Shown here in pieces: positions 38,043 to 46,789 of a stretch of 64,000 nucleotides of DNA (positions are counted from its first letter, which is position 1; each line of letters starts with the position of its first letter). The DNA lies in contig PBIN01000015.1 of assembly GCA_002720855.1 (NCBI GenBank), forward strand, positions 682,001 through 746,000, written 5' to 3'. Under the pieces are notes generated by a model. The model had not been told where the DNA came from and made no database searches. It was given only the letters and a program-made list of their open reading frames with translations. This DNA comes from Rhodospirillaceae bacterium. GTDB lineage: Bacteria > Pseudomonadota > Alphaproteobacteria > MPNO01 > UBA2964. Made by a program: the position numbers and the translations under genes.

Positions 38043-38542
38043 CTTCAGATTTCGCTGATTCATTTTCTGTTGTGGTCGAGACACGAAGCGCTAGGTGGGA
38101 GGAGCTCGTTCCACATGCACGGGACCTGTGCAACCAGGCGGTTTCTGCCGCGTTCGGTGTTGCCGAAGTCGCGACAGAAGGCGCGGAGGTGAGCGTTGTC
38201 CTGGCAGATAACTTATTCGTTCAGTCCTTAAACAAATCCTGGCGAAAACAGGATAAACCGACAAACGTACTTGCTTTTCCATGTGCGGAACCTGGCGCCA
38301 ATCACGAATCAGTTCACTTGCTTGGCGATATTGTGGTGGCCGACAGCGTTGTCGAAAAAGAAGCCCGCGAACAGGGAAAGACGTGTGCTCAACATTTAGC
38401 CCATATGGTTGTTCACGGTACACTTCATCTTCTTGGATTTGATCACCTGTCGGATGAAAAAGCCCAAGATATGGAGGCATTGGAAACGCAGGCTTTGGCG
38501 GCACTCAATATTAAGGACCCTTATTCGATGGATAGGGTGTAG
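38039..38542 (+). CDS. ybeY: Endoribonuclease YbeY
   Basis: 167 aa metal-dependent RNase for 16S rRNA 3'-end maturation and ribosome quality control. The zinc site is complete: HGTLHLLGFDH with three His. The start overlaps the phoH stop (ATGA). corC follows after 8 bp. Confidence 0.96.
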   Translation: MTSDFADSFSVVVETRSARWEELVPHARDLCNQAVSAAFGVAEVATEGAEVSVVLADNLFVQSLNKSWRKQDKPTNVLAFPCAEPGANHESVHLLGDIVVADSVVEKEAREQGKTCAQHLAHMVVHGTLHLLGFDHLSDEKAQDMEALETQALAALNIKDPYSMDRV

Positions 38543-38550
38543 AAATAGAA

Positions 38551-39462
38551 ATGTCCGACGCTAAGAAGCCACCCATGGAAAGCGCTGCTACTCGCGGTAC
38601 GCCGCCTGCCGACGTCGCCGTCACAGGTGGCGTGGCGGACTGGTTTCGTCGAATTTTTGGTTTGCGCAACGGCGGCGATTTACGCGGCACCATTGAAGAA
38701 CTCATAGAGCAAGAGGATACCGGCGAACTGCCGGCCTCTAAAGATGAGCTGACGTTGTTGCGAAACATCCTAAATCTTCATGGTCTCACTGTTTATGACA
38801 TTATGGTGCCCCGCGCCGATATTGTGGCTGTGGATATTGATATTTCTCTGGCTGAACTCGTTCGCATTATGAGCGAAGAGGCCCACTCGCGAATTCCGGT
38901 TTATCGGGGAACGCTCGATGATATCGCCGGCATGGTTCACATTAAGGATGTGCTGGCTTGCTGGAATCGTGAACAAAAAGTCTCACTCGGAGAAATTGTA
39001 AGGTCCGTTTTATTTGTCGCACCGTCGATGCCAATTCTTGAGTTACTGCTGCAAATGCGCGTTAACCGGGTTCATCTTGCGCTGGTGGTAGATGAGTTCG
39101 GTGGCATTGACGGAATGGTGACTATTGAAGACCTCGTCGAAGAAATCGTGGGTGAAATCGAAGACGAGCACGATGATGACGATACGCCACGCATGATCGA
39201 ACGAACCGACGGAACGTTCGAAGCAGATGCCAGAGTCCCTGTAAAAGAATTTGAGGACAAACATGGCGAGTTTCTGTCGGAGCAGGAGCGGGAAGAAGAT
39301 ATCGATACGTTAGGTGGCCTGGTATTCTTTTTGGCTGGGCGCGTTCCCGTACGGGGCGAGATTGTTCGGCATGACTCAGGAATTGATTTTGAGGTTCTTG
39401 ATGCTGACCCGCGTCGAATTCGTCGCCTGCGCGTATGCCGTCCATCGGGTGACACAAAATAA
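38551..39462 (+). CDS. corC: Hemolysin/CorC-family CBS-domain protein
   Basis: 303 aa. Two CBS domains (about 70-200; GLTVYDIMVPRADIVAVD and VVDEFGGIDGMVTIEDLVEE) and a C-terminal CorC/HlyC transporter-associated domain. No membrane segments, so this is the soluble CorC form, linked to magnesium/cobalt homeostasis. The stop TAA shares its last base with the lnt ATG. The ybeY-corC-lnt order is widely conserved. Confidence 0.93.
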   Translation: MSDAKKPPMESAATRGTPPADVAVTGGVADWFRRIFGLRNGGDLRGTIEELIEQEDTGELPASKDELTLLRNILNLHGLTVYDIMVPRADIVAVDIDISLAELVRIMSEEAHSRIPVYRGTLDDIAGMVHIKDVLACWNREQKVSLGEIVRSVLFVAPSMPILELLLQMRVNRVHLALVVDEFGGIDGMVTIEDLVEEIVGEIEDEHDDDDTPRMIERTDGTFEADARVPVKEFEDKHGEFLSEQEREEDIDTLGGLVFFLAGRVPVRGEIVRHDSGIDFEVLDADPRRIRRLRVCRPSGDTK

Positions 39463-41060
39463 TGGCGACCTCATTCCCTGATCCGACTGGGGATCGATGG
39501 GATTGGTTTTCAGATGCCGCAGAAAAACTAGGAAGCCGAACAGGCTGGTCTCGCCGAGGGCTGGCCGTTGGTCTGGGAGTGATCGCAGCAGCGGCGCTGC
39601 CCCCGATTCACGCAGTGCCTGTGCTGCTCGTTTCGTTTCCCTGCTTGATTTGGCTTATTAACGGCGCACCAAACTGGAAGCGGGCGTTCTGGGATGGCTG
39701 GTGGTTCGGTTTGGGTCACTTTACAGCTGGCTTATACTGGATTGCTCATTCTCTTCTCGTCGACCTCCGATTCGCCTGGCTCATTCCATTCGCTGTTCTT
39801 TGCATACCCGCGGTGATCGGATTTTATATCGGTGCAGTTACCGCCCTGGCACGTCTGGCACCCGCAGGCGTCTCTAGAACAGTTGTCTTTGCAGCACTGT
39901 GGACCTGCTTCGAGTGGTTACGCGGTCAGCTTTTTACCGGATTTCCATGGAATTCTATTGGTTCCGTTTGGGCTTTTTCCGATATTGCCATGCAGTTGGC
40001 AGCTTATGTCGGCATTTTGGGACTTGGATTGCTGACCGTATTTGCGTCAGCGTCTCTTGCAACTATTGCTAAAAGAAAACCCACTGTTCGCTGGCGTCAG
40101 CTAATCCCATTTATTGCAAGCGTCGTTATTTTGTTCGGTGTCGGTGGTTTGCGGCTTACGGTTGGGGAGCCGGTGCAATTTGAACAAAATACGCATCTTC
40201 GGATTGTTCAGCCCAATATTCCTCAAAGGCTAAAATGGTTGCGTTCTCGCCGCGATGAACACCTCCAGAATTATCTCGATCTTTCAAGGGGTTCCTCAGA
40301 CCGACCGATTACACTTCTCATTTGGCCCGAAACAGCGGTTCCCTTCGTTATGACGCGCGATGCAAAGTACCGAAAAATTTCCGCGACAGCTGCTCCCGAA
40401 AATGGATTGTTGCTAACAGGATCGGTGCGCACAACTGACCGGAACGTAAAACCTTTCAAAATTTGGAATAGTCTTCATGCGGTCTCACCACGCGGCGAAA
40501 TCGTTATGACCCATGACAAATTTCATCTTGTTCCCTTTGGTGAATACATCCCATTTAGCAGATTTTTGAAAACCCATTTAGGACTTGAAAAAATCACTGC
40601 TGGTCGGACGGATTTCTCGCCCGGTCCCGGTCCACGGACTATAAAATTGATGAATATCCCGTCTTTTAGCCCTCTCATTTGCTACGAAGTAATTTTTCAG
40701 GATGGGATTATTGGACCGGGAGAACGGCCAAAATGGTTGCTGAACATCACAAATGACGCGTGGTTTGGTACAAGTTCAGGTCCATTTCAGCATTTCGCGA
40801 TGGCACGTTTCAGGTCTGTTGAACAGGGATTGCCATTAATTCGAGCGGCGAACACGGGAATTTCGGCTGTTATCGATCCTTACGGTCGCGTTATCCGAAA
40901 ATTGTCACTGAATACACGGGGCAAAATCGATTCTGCCCTACCCAGCCCCCTGCGCAAAAAAACGCTTTACAGCAGTGTGGGCGACATGCCGGTCTTGATC
41001 ATAGCAATAACCGTTATAATCGCACTGATTTGGCGCCGCCGCAGGGACGATCAGCCATAA
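39462..41060 (+). CDS. lnt: Apolipoprotein N-acyltransferase
   Basis: Adds the third acyl chain to the N-terminal Cys of lipoproteins in the inner membrane. 532 aa: several N-terminal membrane helices, then a nitrilase-like domain with catalytic Glu in LIWPETAVPF and catalytic Cys in LICYEVIFQD, and a final helix (PVLIIAITVIIALIW). Start codon overlaps the corC stop by one base. Confidence 0.96.
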   Translation: MATSFPDPTGDRWDWFSDAAEKLGSRTGWSRRGLAVGLGVIAAAALPPIHAVPVLLVSFPCLIWLINGAPNWKRAFWDGWWFGLGHFTAGLYWIAHSLLVDLRFAWLIPFAVLCIPAVIGFYIGAVTALARLAPAGVSRTVVFAALWTCFEWLRGQLFTGFPWNSIGSVWAFSDIAMQLAAYVGILGLGLLTVFASASLATIAKRKPTVRWRQLIPFIASVVILFGVGGLRLTVGEPVQFEQNTHLRIVQPNIPQRLKWLRSRRDEHLQNYLDLSRGSSDRPITLLIWPETAVPFVMTRDAKYRKISATAAPENGLLLTGSVRTTDRNVKPFKIWNSLHAVSPRGEIVMTHDKFHLVPFGEYIPFSRFLKTHLGLEKITAGRTDFSPGPGPRTIKLMNIPSFSPLICYEVIFQDGIIGPGERPKWLLNITNDAWFGTSSGPFQHFAMARFRSVEQGLPLIRAANTGISAVIDPYGRVIRKLSLNTRGKIDSALPSPLRKKTLYSSVGDMPVLIIAITVIIALIWRRRRDDQP

Positions 41061-41264
41061 ATATCGTTTCTTAATTTTATTTCAAAAATATTACAGCTTT
41101 GGTTATGCACACGATTGCATTACCACCTAAAACGTGTTTTAAGGGATATAAGGGCGAGAAAGAAACCCGGATTGGTTGAATAGCTGATATATTGTGAGCA
41201 TATCAAAAGACTAAAAACAATGGTCCAAATTGTATCACGGGCATTAATAAAATAGGGTGTTAGA
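41061..41264. other. Intergenic region before the XRE regulator
   Basis: 204 AT-rich bases. I see no hairpin with a T tract, no clear promoter boxes and no conserved RNA. It probably contains the promoter of the XRE gene. Confidence 0.4.
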
Positions 41265-41744
41265 ATGGTAATGAATTTAGCTGCAGATCCCCCGGAACGT
41301 CGTGGGCGTCGCGGTCGCCGGAGTGGACCTCACCCGGTAGACATTCACGTTGGAAGCCGTGTGCGCATGCGTCGCACGCTTTTAGGCATGAGCCAGGAAA
41401 AACTTGGTGACGCGCTAGGTCTGACGTTCCAGCAGGTTCAAAAATATGAAAGAGGTGCGAACCGTATTGGCTCGAGCCGACTTTTTGAAATAAGTCGTAT
41501 CCTCGATGTGCCGGTATCGTTCTTTTTTGAAGAAATGTCGGCCGAAGCGGCATCCGCAACTTCAATTGCGGAAACGGGTGATGCACCAGCTGCCGAATCA
41601 GAGGAATTTCAGCGCGATCCCTTGGCAAAACGCGAAACGCTGGAGCTTGTCCGTGCCTACTATCGGATTACAGATCCACGCGTTCGCAAACGTGTTTTCG
41701 AATTGACTAAATCGATTGCGTCGGACACTTCTGTTTCCGACTAG
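41265..41744 (+). CDS. XRE-family transcriptional regulator
   Basis: 159 aa. A basic N-terminus (RRGRRGRRSG) precedes a Cro/C1-type helix-turn-helix: VRMRRTLLGMSQEKLGDAL, then FQQVQKYERGANRIGSSRL. An acidic linker and a C-terminal helical segment (LVRAYYRITDPRVRKRVFELTKSI) follow. Proteins of this layout are common in alphaproteobacteria, often upstream of metK. Some relatives (PraR-like) control biofilm or attachment genes, but the target here is unknown. A hairpin after the stop probably ends the transcript. Confidence 0.88.
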   Translation: MVMNLAADPPERRGRRGRRSGPHPVDIHVGSRVRMRRTLLGMSQEKLGDALGLTFQQVQKYERGANRIGSSRLFEISRILDVPVSFFFEEMSAEAASATSIAETGDAPAAESEEFQRDPLAKRETLELVRAYYRITDPRVRKRVFELTKSIASDTSVSD

Positions 41745-41757
41745 AGCTTATCTGGAG

Positions 41758-41797
41758 ATCGGAAACGCCATTCCTATCGGATGTGGCGGTTTCCGAT
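41758..41797 (+). terminator. Terminator-like hairpin between the XRE gene and metK
   Basis: ATCGGAAAC-GCC pairs with GGCGGTTTCCGAT (one bulged base; 12 bp), 13 nt after the XRE stop. Only a short T-rich tail (TTTCT) follows, so it may be a weak terminator or a leader structure. No known SAM-responsive riboswitch is recognisable in the 217-bp gap. Confidence 0.5.
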
Positions 41798-41961
41798 TTC
41801 TACCTTGCCCCCTTGACTGATAAGGGGATTTGCCACAAAACCCCGCCAGATGATTTTTTATCCCGCTTTGCAATGTTGCATCGTCGGTAACGTTATAGTG
41901 GCTAAGTCTCGGACAATGTTGCCGGCTAGCTCTGTATCAACCCTGACAGGAGGGTGAGAAA

Positions 41962-43131
41962 TTGCCAAAAGGCACCTATCTTTTTACCAGTGAATCCGTT
42001 TCCGAGGGGCATCCCGATAAAGTTTCAGACCGCGTTTCCGACGCCGTGTTAGATACGTTTCTAGCAGCCGACCCGCTTTCTCGCGTCGCCTGTGAGACGC
42101 TGTGCACCACAAACAGAATTGTTCTAGGTGGCGAAGTGCGTGGCCCAGACTCAATAACTAAAGAACTTTTGGAGCAGGTTACGCGCGATGCGGTAAAAGA
42201 TATTGGCTATGAACAGGATGGATTTCACTGGAAAGACGCTTCGGTAGAGATACATCTTCACCAGCAGTCTTCCGATATTGCACAAGGTGTCGATGCGAGC
42301 GGCAACAAGGATGAAGGTGCAGGCGATCAGGGAATTATGTTTGGTTATGCCTGTACCGAAACCGAAGAATTGATGCCCGCGCCCATCCAATTTTCTCATG
42401 CAATATTGAAGTCAATGGCCGAGACCCGCCATTCCGGCGCGGACAAGGGGCTCGGGCCGGATTCTAAAAGTCAGGTAACACTTCAATATGTAGACGGAAA
42501 ACCTGTAAAAGCGACTTCCGTCGTTGTGTCGACACAGCACGCAGAAGAACTTTCTACTGAACAGGTACGAGAAATCGTCCGGCCGCACGTATTAAAATGC
42601 CTGCCTGAAGGTTGGATGTGCGATGAAGCGGAGTTCTACGTAAATCCAACCGGCCGATTTGTTGTCGGCGGCCCGGACGGAGATTGCGGCCTAACCGGCC
42701 GTAAAATTATCGTCGATACATATGGTGGTGCAGCACCGCATGGCGGTGGTGCTTTTTCGGGTAAAGATCCGACGAAGGTTGATCGTTCAGCGGCGTATGC
42801 TGCGAGATACGTTGCAAAGAACGTTGTCGCCGCAGGTCTCGCCGAACGCTGCGTGATCCAGCTTTCATATGCTATCGGCGTTGCGAAACCCCTTTCAGTT
42901 TACGTTGATACCGGCGGAACAGGTACTGTGGATGAGGACAAACTGTCGGATGTCATTCAGGGCGTCGTTGATCTTTCGCCACGTGGGATTCGGGAGCATC
43001 TTAATTTGAGTCGCCCGATTTTTGCCCGGACTTCGGCGTATGGACATTTTGGACGCACACCTGACGACGATGGCGGGTTTTCCTGGGAGAAAACAGACCT
43101 CGTTGATGATTTGAAGGCTGCTTTCGGCTGA
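41962..43131 (+). CDS. metK: S-adenosylmethionine synthetase
   Basis: Makes SAM from methionine and ATP. 389 aa with [26 protein letters not shown] and [16 protein letters not shown], the ATP/metal signatures. The start is TTG, directly after AGGAGGGTGAGAA, an almost perfect ribosome binding site, and the conserved N-terminus [15 protein letters not shown] begins there. The stop lies in CTGA, which appears to be shared with the start of trmB. Confidence 0.97.
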   Translation: MPKGTYLFTSESVSEGHPDKVSDRVSDAVLDTFLAADPLSRVACETLCTTNRIVLGGEVRGPDSITKELLEQVTRDAVKDIGYEQDGFHWKDASVEIHLHQQSSDIAQGVDASGNKDEGAGDQGIMFGYACTETEELMPAPIQFSHAILKSMAETRHSGADKGLGPDSKSQVTLQYVDGKPVKATSVVVSTQHAEELSTEQVREIVRPHVLKCLPEGWMCDEAEFYVNPTGRFVVGGPDGDCGLTGRKIIVDTYGGAAPHGGGAFSGKDPTKVDRSAAYAARYVAKNVVAAGLAERCVIQLSYAIGVAKPLSVYVDTGGTGTVDEDKLSDVIQGVVDLSPRGIREHLNLSRPIFARTSAYGHFGRTPDDDGGFSWEKTDLVDDLKAAFG

Positions 43132-43814
43132 CAATTCACCGAACACTATACGGGCGGCGGAAGGGCCGACCGCTGCGGCGGGCACAGCAGGCGCTCATCG
43201 ACGAGTTTTTGCCATCTGTCGAAATTACTCTTTCGACGGAGGAAGGCTCGCTAGATCCCTATGATCTCTTTCCTGAATCTGTTGAGGAAATATGGCTTGA
43301 GATCGGATTTGGCGCTGGTGAACATTTAACGCAGCAGGCGATTACGAACCCGACGGTTGGATTTATCGGCTGCGAGCCCTTTATAAATGGCGTCGCCCGT
43401 CTTTTGGCGAACGTTTCAGAAAACAATATGAGTAACGTCCGAATTTTCAGGGACGATGCGCGTTTGCTGATGCGAGCAATACCAGATCAATGTATCGAGC
43501 GCACATTCGTACTATTTCCTGACCCTTGGCCCAAAACACGGCACCACAAGCGGCGTATTGTTTGTCCCGAAACGATCGAGTCGTTGTGCAGACTTATGCC
43601 AGTTGGGTCGGAGTTTCGGATTGCAACGGATGATCGCAGTTATAAAGAATGGATTCTACAATATATGCTCGCTGCCGAGGGCTTTAAATGGCGTGCGCAA
43701 CGACCTTCAGATTGGCGCACAAGACCAGATGACTGGCCTGAGACGAGATACGAGAGAAAGGCCCACGCAGCAGGGCGTCAATGCAGCTATTTTATGTTTG
43801 ATCGCTGTTCCTGA
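43128..43814 (+). CDS. trmB: tRNA (guanine-N7)-methyltransferase, apparent non-AUG start
   Basis: Makes m7G46 in tRNA. SAM site [10 protein letters not shown], substrate motif [16 protein letters not shown] and RIATDD, all typical TrmB. The first ATG/GTG/TTG in frame is a TTG at 43209, but the conserved N-terminus ([20 protein letters not shown]) is encoded upstream of it, open back to 43110. Within that stretch only CTG 43128 and ATT 43134 could initiate. CTG 43128 sits in CTGA, overlapping the metK stop by 4 bp, with GAAGG 10 nt upstream, so I take it as the likely start (228 aa, normal length). A sequence error is the alternative. Confidence 0.85.
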   Translation: MTIHRTLYGRRKGRPLRRAQQALIDEFLPSVEITLSTEEGSLDPYDLFPESVEEIWLEIGFGAGEHLTQQAITNPTVGFIGCEPFINGVARLLANVSENNMSNVRIFRDDARLLMRAIPDQCIERTFVLFPDPWPKTRHHKRRIVCPETIESLCRLMPVGSEFRIATDDRSYKEWILQYMLAAEGFKWRAQRPSDWRTRPDDWPETRYERKAHAAGRQCSYFMFDRCS

Positions 43815-43909
43815 TTTCACGTCGCAAAAAGCTTGCGGTGGCAGATAAAAACAAGATATATAGCAGCCAATTACATTCCTGTGGTTTTTGTAAGAGCCGG
43901 TTATTTGGG

Positions 43910-43934
43910 AGTGGGCCAGCGGCCCACTTTTTTT
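43910..43934 (+). terminator. Strong hairpin and T tract upstream of rimP (terminator or attenuator)
   Basis: AGTGGGCC-AGC-GGCCCACT followed by seven T: an intrinsic terminator by structure, 95 bp after the trmB stop and 22 bp before the rimP start. It could end the metK-trmB transcript, or act as an attenuator in the leader of the rimP-nusA-infB operon; a rimP-leader attenuator RNA is known in alphaproteobacteria. Confidence 0.7.
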
Positions 43935-43956
43935 ATTAGCTCCTCTTGGAACCCGG

Positions 43957-44493
43957 GTGCCACGAATGGGTAAGCACATTAGCGCAAACGGTACAAAACT
44001 AATCGAGAAGTTGATTGATCCGTCCATCATCGATTCGGGTTATGACGTCGTTCGGGTGCAGTTTTTGGACGAGCGAAAAAAGACACTCCAGATTATGATT
44101 GAGCGCCGGGATCGGCGTTCCGTTACCGTTGACGACTGTGCCGCCGTCAGCAGGATTGTGTCGACATTGTTGGATGTCGAGGATCCAGTGCCCGGCCGCT
44201 ATACACTGGAAGTCAGCTCGCCAGGAATTGATCGGCCGCTCGTCAAGGTTGGTGATTACGAGCGCTATACGGGATTTGAGGCAGCGGTTGAGACTAATCG
44301 TCCGCTAGACGGACGCAAGAAATTTCGTGGCAGGATCTCTGGAGTTGAGGGAACGAGTATTCGGATGGAGTGTGAAGGGGAATATGCTGAGCTGCCATTT
44401 GAAGAAATCAGGCGAGCATCGCTTGTTATAACTGATGAGCTAATAGAAGCAGCGCGCCGCGAAGCGAGCGCAGCTGGACAGACGGAGCATTAG
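43957..44493 (+). CDS. rimP: Ribosome maturation factor RimP
   Basis: 178 aa factor for 30S subunit maturation. Family motifs VDDCAAVSRIVSTLLD and YTLEVSSPGIDRPL. The start is GTG 43957 or ATG 43966; neither has a decisive ribosome binding site. It leads the rimP-nusA-ylxR-infB operon, and a terminator-like hairpin lies directly upstream. Confidence 0.95.
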   Translation: MPRMGKHISANGTKLIEKLIDPSIIDSGYDVVRVQFLDERKKTLQIMIERRDRRSVTVDDCAAVSRIVSTLLDVEDPVPGRYTLEVSSPGIDRPLVKVGDYERYTGFEAAVETNRPLDGRKKFRGRISGVEGTSIRMECEGEYAELPFEEIRRASLVITDELIEAARREASAAGQTEH

Positions 44494-44494
44494 G

Positions 44495-46123
44495 ATGGAT
44501 TTGGAAAACGATACAATTGTAGGTGCCGGATTTGATCGCGGTGAATTATTGCAAGTAGCCGAGGCCGTGGCCAGGGACAAAGGCATCGAGTCCGAAGAAG
44601 TTGTTGAAGCGATGGAGCAGGCAATTCAAAAAGCAGCTCGGTCGAGATACGGTCATGAAAATGATGTTCGGGCGGAAATTGATCGTAAATCGGGCGAAAT
44701 TAATCTGGCCCGATATATGGAGGTGGCGGATCCGGTTGAGAATGAGGCCATGCAAATTTCCGTCGAGGATGCAAAGCGGTTGAACCCCGATGCGGAAGTC
44801 GGCGATTTTCTGTCTGAGGAATTACCTCCCGTTGATTTTGGCAGGATCGCTGCTCAGACGGCAAAGCAGGTCATCGTTCAAAAAGTTCGCGAGGCGGAAC
44901 GCGCACGGCAATATAACGAATATAAAGACCGCGTTGGTGAAATCGTAAACGGTATTGTCAAACGGGCAGAGTTCGGCAACGTCACAGTCGATCTCGGCAG
45001 AGGTGAAGCTGTTCTCCGCCGCGATGAAATTATTCCGCGCGAGACATTTCGGCCCGGTGACCGTGTTCGCGCCTATATCTATGATGTACGCGAGGAAACT
45101 CGTGGCCCACAGATATTTTTATCCCGGACTCATCCGCAGTTTATGGCTGGTCTTTTTAAGCAGGAAGTGCCGGAAATTTATGATGGAATAATCGAATTGA
45201 ACGCTGTTGCCCGGGACCCTGGCAGTCGTGCGAAGATCGCTGTTACATCAAATGACTCAAGCATTGATCCCGTTGGCGCCTGTGTTGGAATGCGCGGCAG
45301 CCGCGTACAGGCCGTTGTCGGCGAGCTGCAGGGAGAGAAGATCGATATCATCCAGTGGTCTCCTGATCCCGCAACCTTCATTGTTAACGGGCTGGCACCC
45401 GCTGAGGTCGCGAAAGTCGTTCTCGATGAGGAGGCGAACCGCATTGAAGTTGTCGTGCCCGATGATCAACTCAGCCTTGCTATCGGCCGACGGGGGCAGA
45501 ATGTGCGTCTGGCATCGCAGTTGACGGGCTGGGATATCGTTATTTTGACCGAAGAGGAAGAATCCGAACGGCGACAAGAAGAGTTTCGGGCCAGGTCGCA
45601 AATGTTTATCGATGCATTGGAGGTCGATGATGTGTTGGCCCATCTCCTTGTTACCGAAGGATTCTCGTCAGTTGAGGAAGTTGCTTTCGTGCCAATAGAA
45701 GACCTTCTCGCGATCGAAGGGTTTGACGAGGAGCTATCAGAAGAACTTCGCAATAGGGCCCATATCCACCTCGCGGAAAAGGAAGAAGAGTATGCCAACC
45801 GTCGGAGCGAATTGGGCGTTACCGACGATCTGATGGAAGTCGAGGGTCTAACGGGTGCAATGATTGTGACGCTCGGTGAGGCAGGTATCAAAACGCGCGA
45901 CGACCTTGCTGATCTTGCCGGTGATGAACTCAGCGCCGCCGAAGATGGCCTTCTTCGTGAATACCAATTGTCTGAGGAGGAAGCGAACCAGATTATTATG
46001 GCTGCCAGAGCACACTGGTTTGACGATGAAGAGGAGTCTAACGAAGAAACGGACGAGGAAGTAGCCGATTCAGAAACACCCGCAGAAGACGCGGCCGGCG
46101 AAGAGCCGGTTGCCGATGCTTAG
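44495..46123 (+). CDS. nusA: Transcription elongation/termination factor NusA
   Basis: 542 aa: N-terminal RNA-polymerase-binding domain, S1 domain (GEIVNGIVKRAEFGNVTVDLG), two KH domains (GACVGMRGSRVQAVVGEL and LAIGRRGQNVRLASQLTG), two C-terminal helix-hairpin-helix repeats (AIEGFDEELSEELRNRA and EVEGLTGAMIVTLGEAGI) and an acidic tail. It starts one base after the rimP stop. Confidence 0.98.
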   Translation: MDLENDTIVGAGFDRGELLQVAEAVARDKGIESEEVVEAMEQAIQKAARSRYGHENDVRAEIDRKSGEINLARYMEVADPVENEAMQISVEDAKRLNPDAEVGDFLSEELPPVDFGRIAAQTAKQVIVQKVREAERARQYNEYKDRVGEIVNGIVKRAEFGNVTVDLGRGEAVLRRDEIIPRETFRPGDRVRAYIYDVREETRGPQIFLSRTHPQFMAGLFKQEVPEIYDGIIELNAVARDPGSRAKIAVTSNDSSIDPVGACVGMRGSRVQAVVGELQGEKIDIIQWSPDPATFIVNGLAPAEVAKVVLDEEANRIEVVVPDDQLSLAIGRRGQNVRLASQLTGWDIVILTEEEESERRQEEFRARSQMFIDALEVDDVLAHLLVTEGFSSVEEVAFVPIEDLLAIEGFDEELSEELRNRAHIHLAEKEEEYANRRSELGVTDDLMEVEGLTGAMIVTLGEAGIKTRDDLADLAGDELSAAEDGLLREYQLSEEEANQIIMAARAHWFDDEEESNEETDEEVADSETPAEDAAGEEPVADA

Positions 46124-46150
46124 GTCGGTCACGATGAGGTCCTACAGAAA

Positions 46151-46777
46151 ATGTATTCGACTCAAATCGATCGACAAAAACCAGCTTCCACTGACAGGCG
46201 AAACACGGCTCGTGAACGGCGGTGTTTCGTTACCCGTATTCGGCGTCCAACTGACGAGCTAATTCGTTTCGTTGTAGCACCAGACAATACTATCGTTCCA
46301 GATTTGGCTGAACGTTTGCCGGGTCGCGGATTTTGGCTTTCTTCGACTCGTGAAGTCGTTGATGTGGCGTGCGCCAAACACCTGTTCGCGAAAGTTGCAG
46401 GACGTCAAGTCACCGTTCCTGGCGATCTTTCGAGTGAAATCGAACAGCAGCTTCGTGAAAGAGGACTCAATTTATTGGGTATGGCCAGGAGAGCAGGCGA
46501 AGCCATTGGTGGATTTCAGAAGGTAATTTCTTTTTTGAATAAGGGTGTCGCATCAGTCATTTTATGTGCCCGTGATGCGGCGGAAGATGGTCGCAGTAAA
46601 ATTTTGGCAGCGGCGCCAAACGCGTCGATTGTTGATATATATACCGATGATGAGCTCGGAAGCGTTTTCGGGCGGGACAGAACGGTGTATGTAGCGGTGG
46701 CGCAACAAGCGCTCGGAGAGCGTATAGTGCGTGAGTCAAAACGGTTGGCGGGTTTCCGCCTCGCGGAAACGGTATGA
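46151..46777 (+). CDS. YlxR-family RNA-binding protein with L7Ae-like C-terminal domain
   Basis: 208 aa. The N-terminal YlxR (DUF448) domain has RRCFVTRIRRPTDELIRFVV and PDLAERLPGRGFW; the C-terminal half (LLGMARRAGEAIGGFQKVI) resembles a ribosomal L7Ae-type RNA-binding domain. The two domains are encoded separately in Gram-positives but fused in alphaproteobacteria. Between nusA and infB as expected; role in translation or transcription coupling. Confidence 0.92.
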   Translation: MYSTQIDRQKPASTDRRNTARERRCFVTRIRRPTDELIRFVVAPDNTIVPDLAERLPGRGFWLSSTREVVDVACAKHLFAKVAGRQVTVPGDLSSEIEQQLRERGLNLLGMARRAGEAIGGFQKVISFLNKGVASVILCARDAAEDGRSKILAAAPNASIVDIYTDDELGSVFGRDRTVYVAVAQQALGERIVRESKRLAGFRLAETV

Positions 46778-46789
46778 AGGTTTGGAAAT

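Noticed and set aside
41745-41961. Possible SAM riboswitch upstream of metK
   Set aside because: Only one terminator-like hairpin is visible; I could not match the SAM-II, SAM-V or SAM/SAH core. A covariance search would decide.
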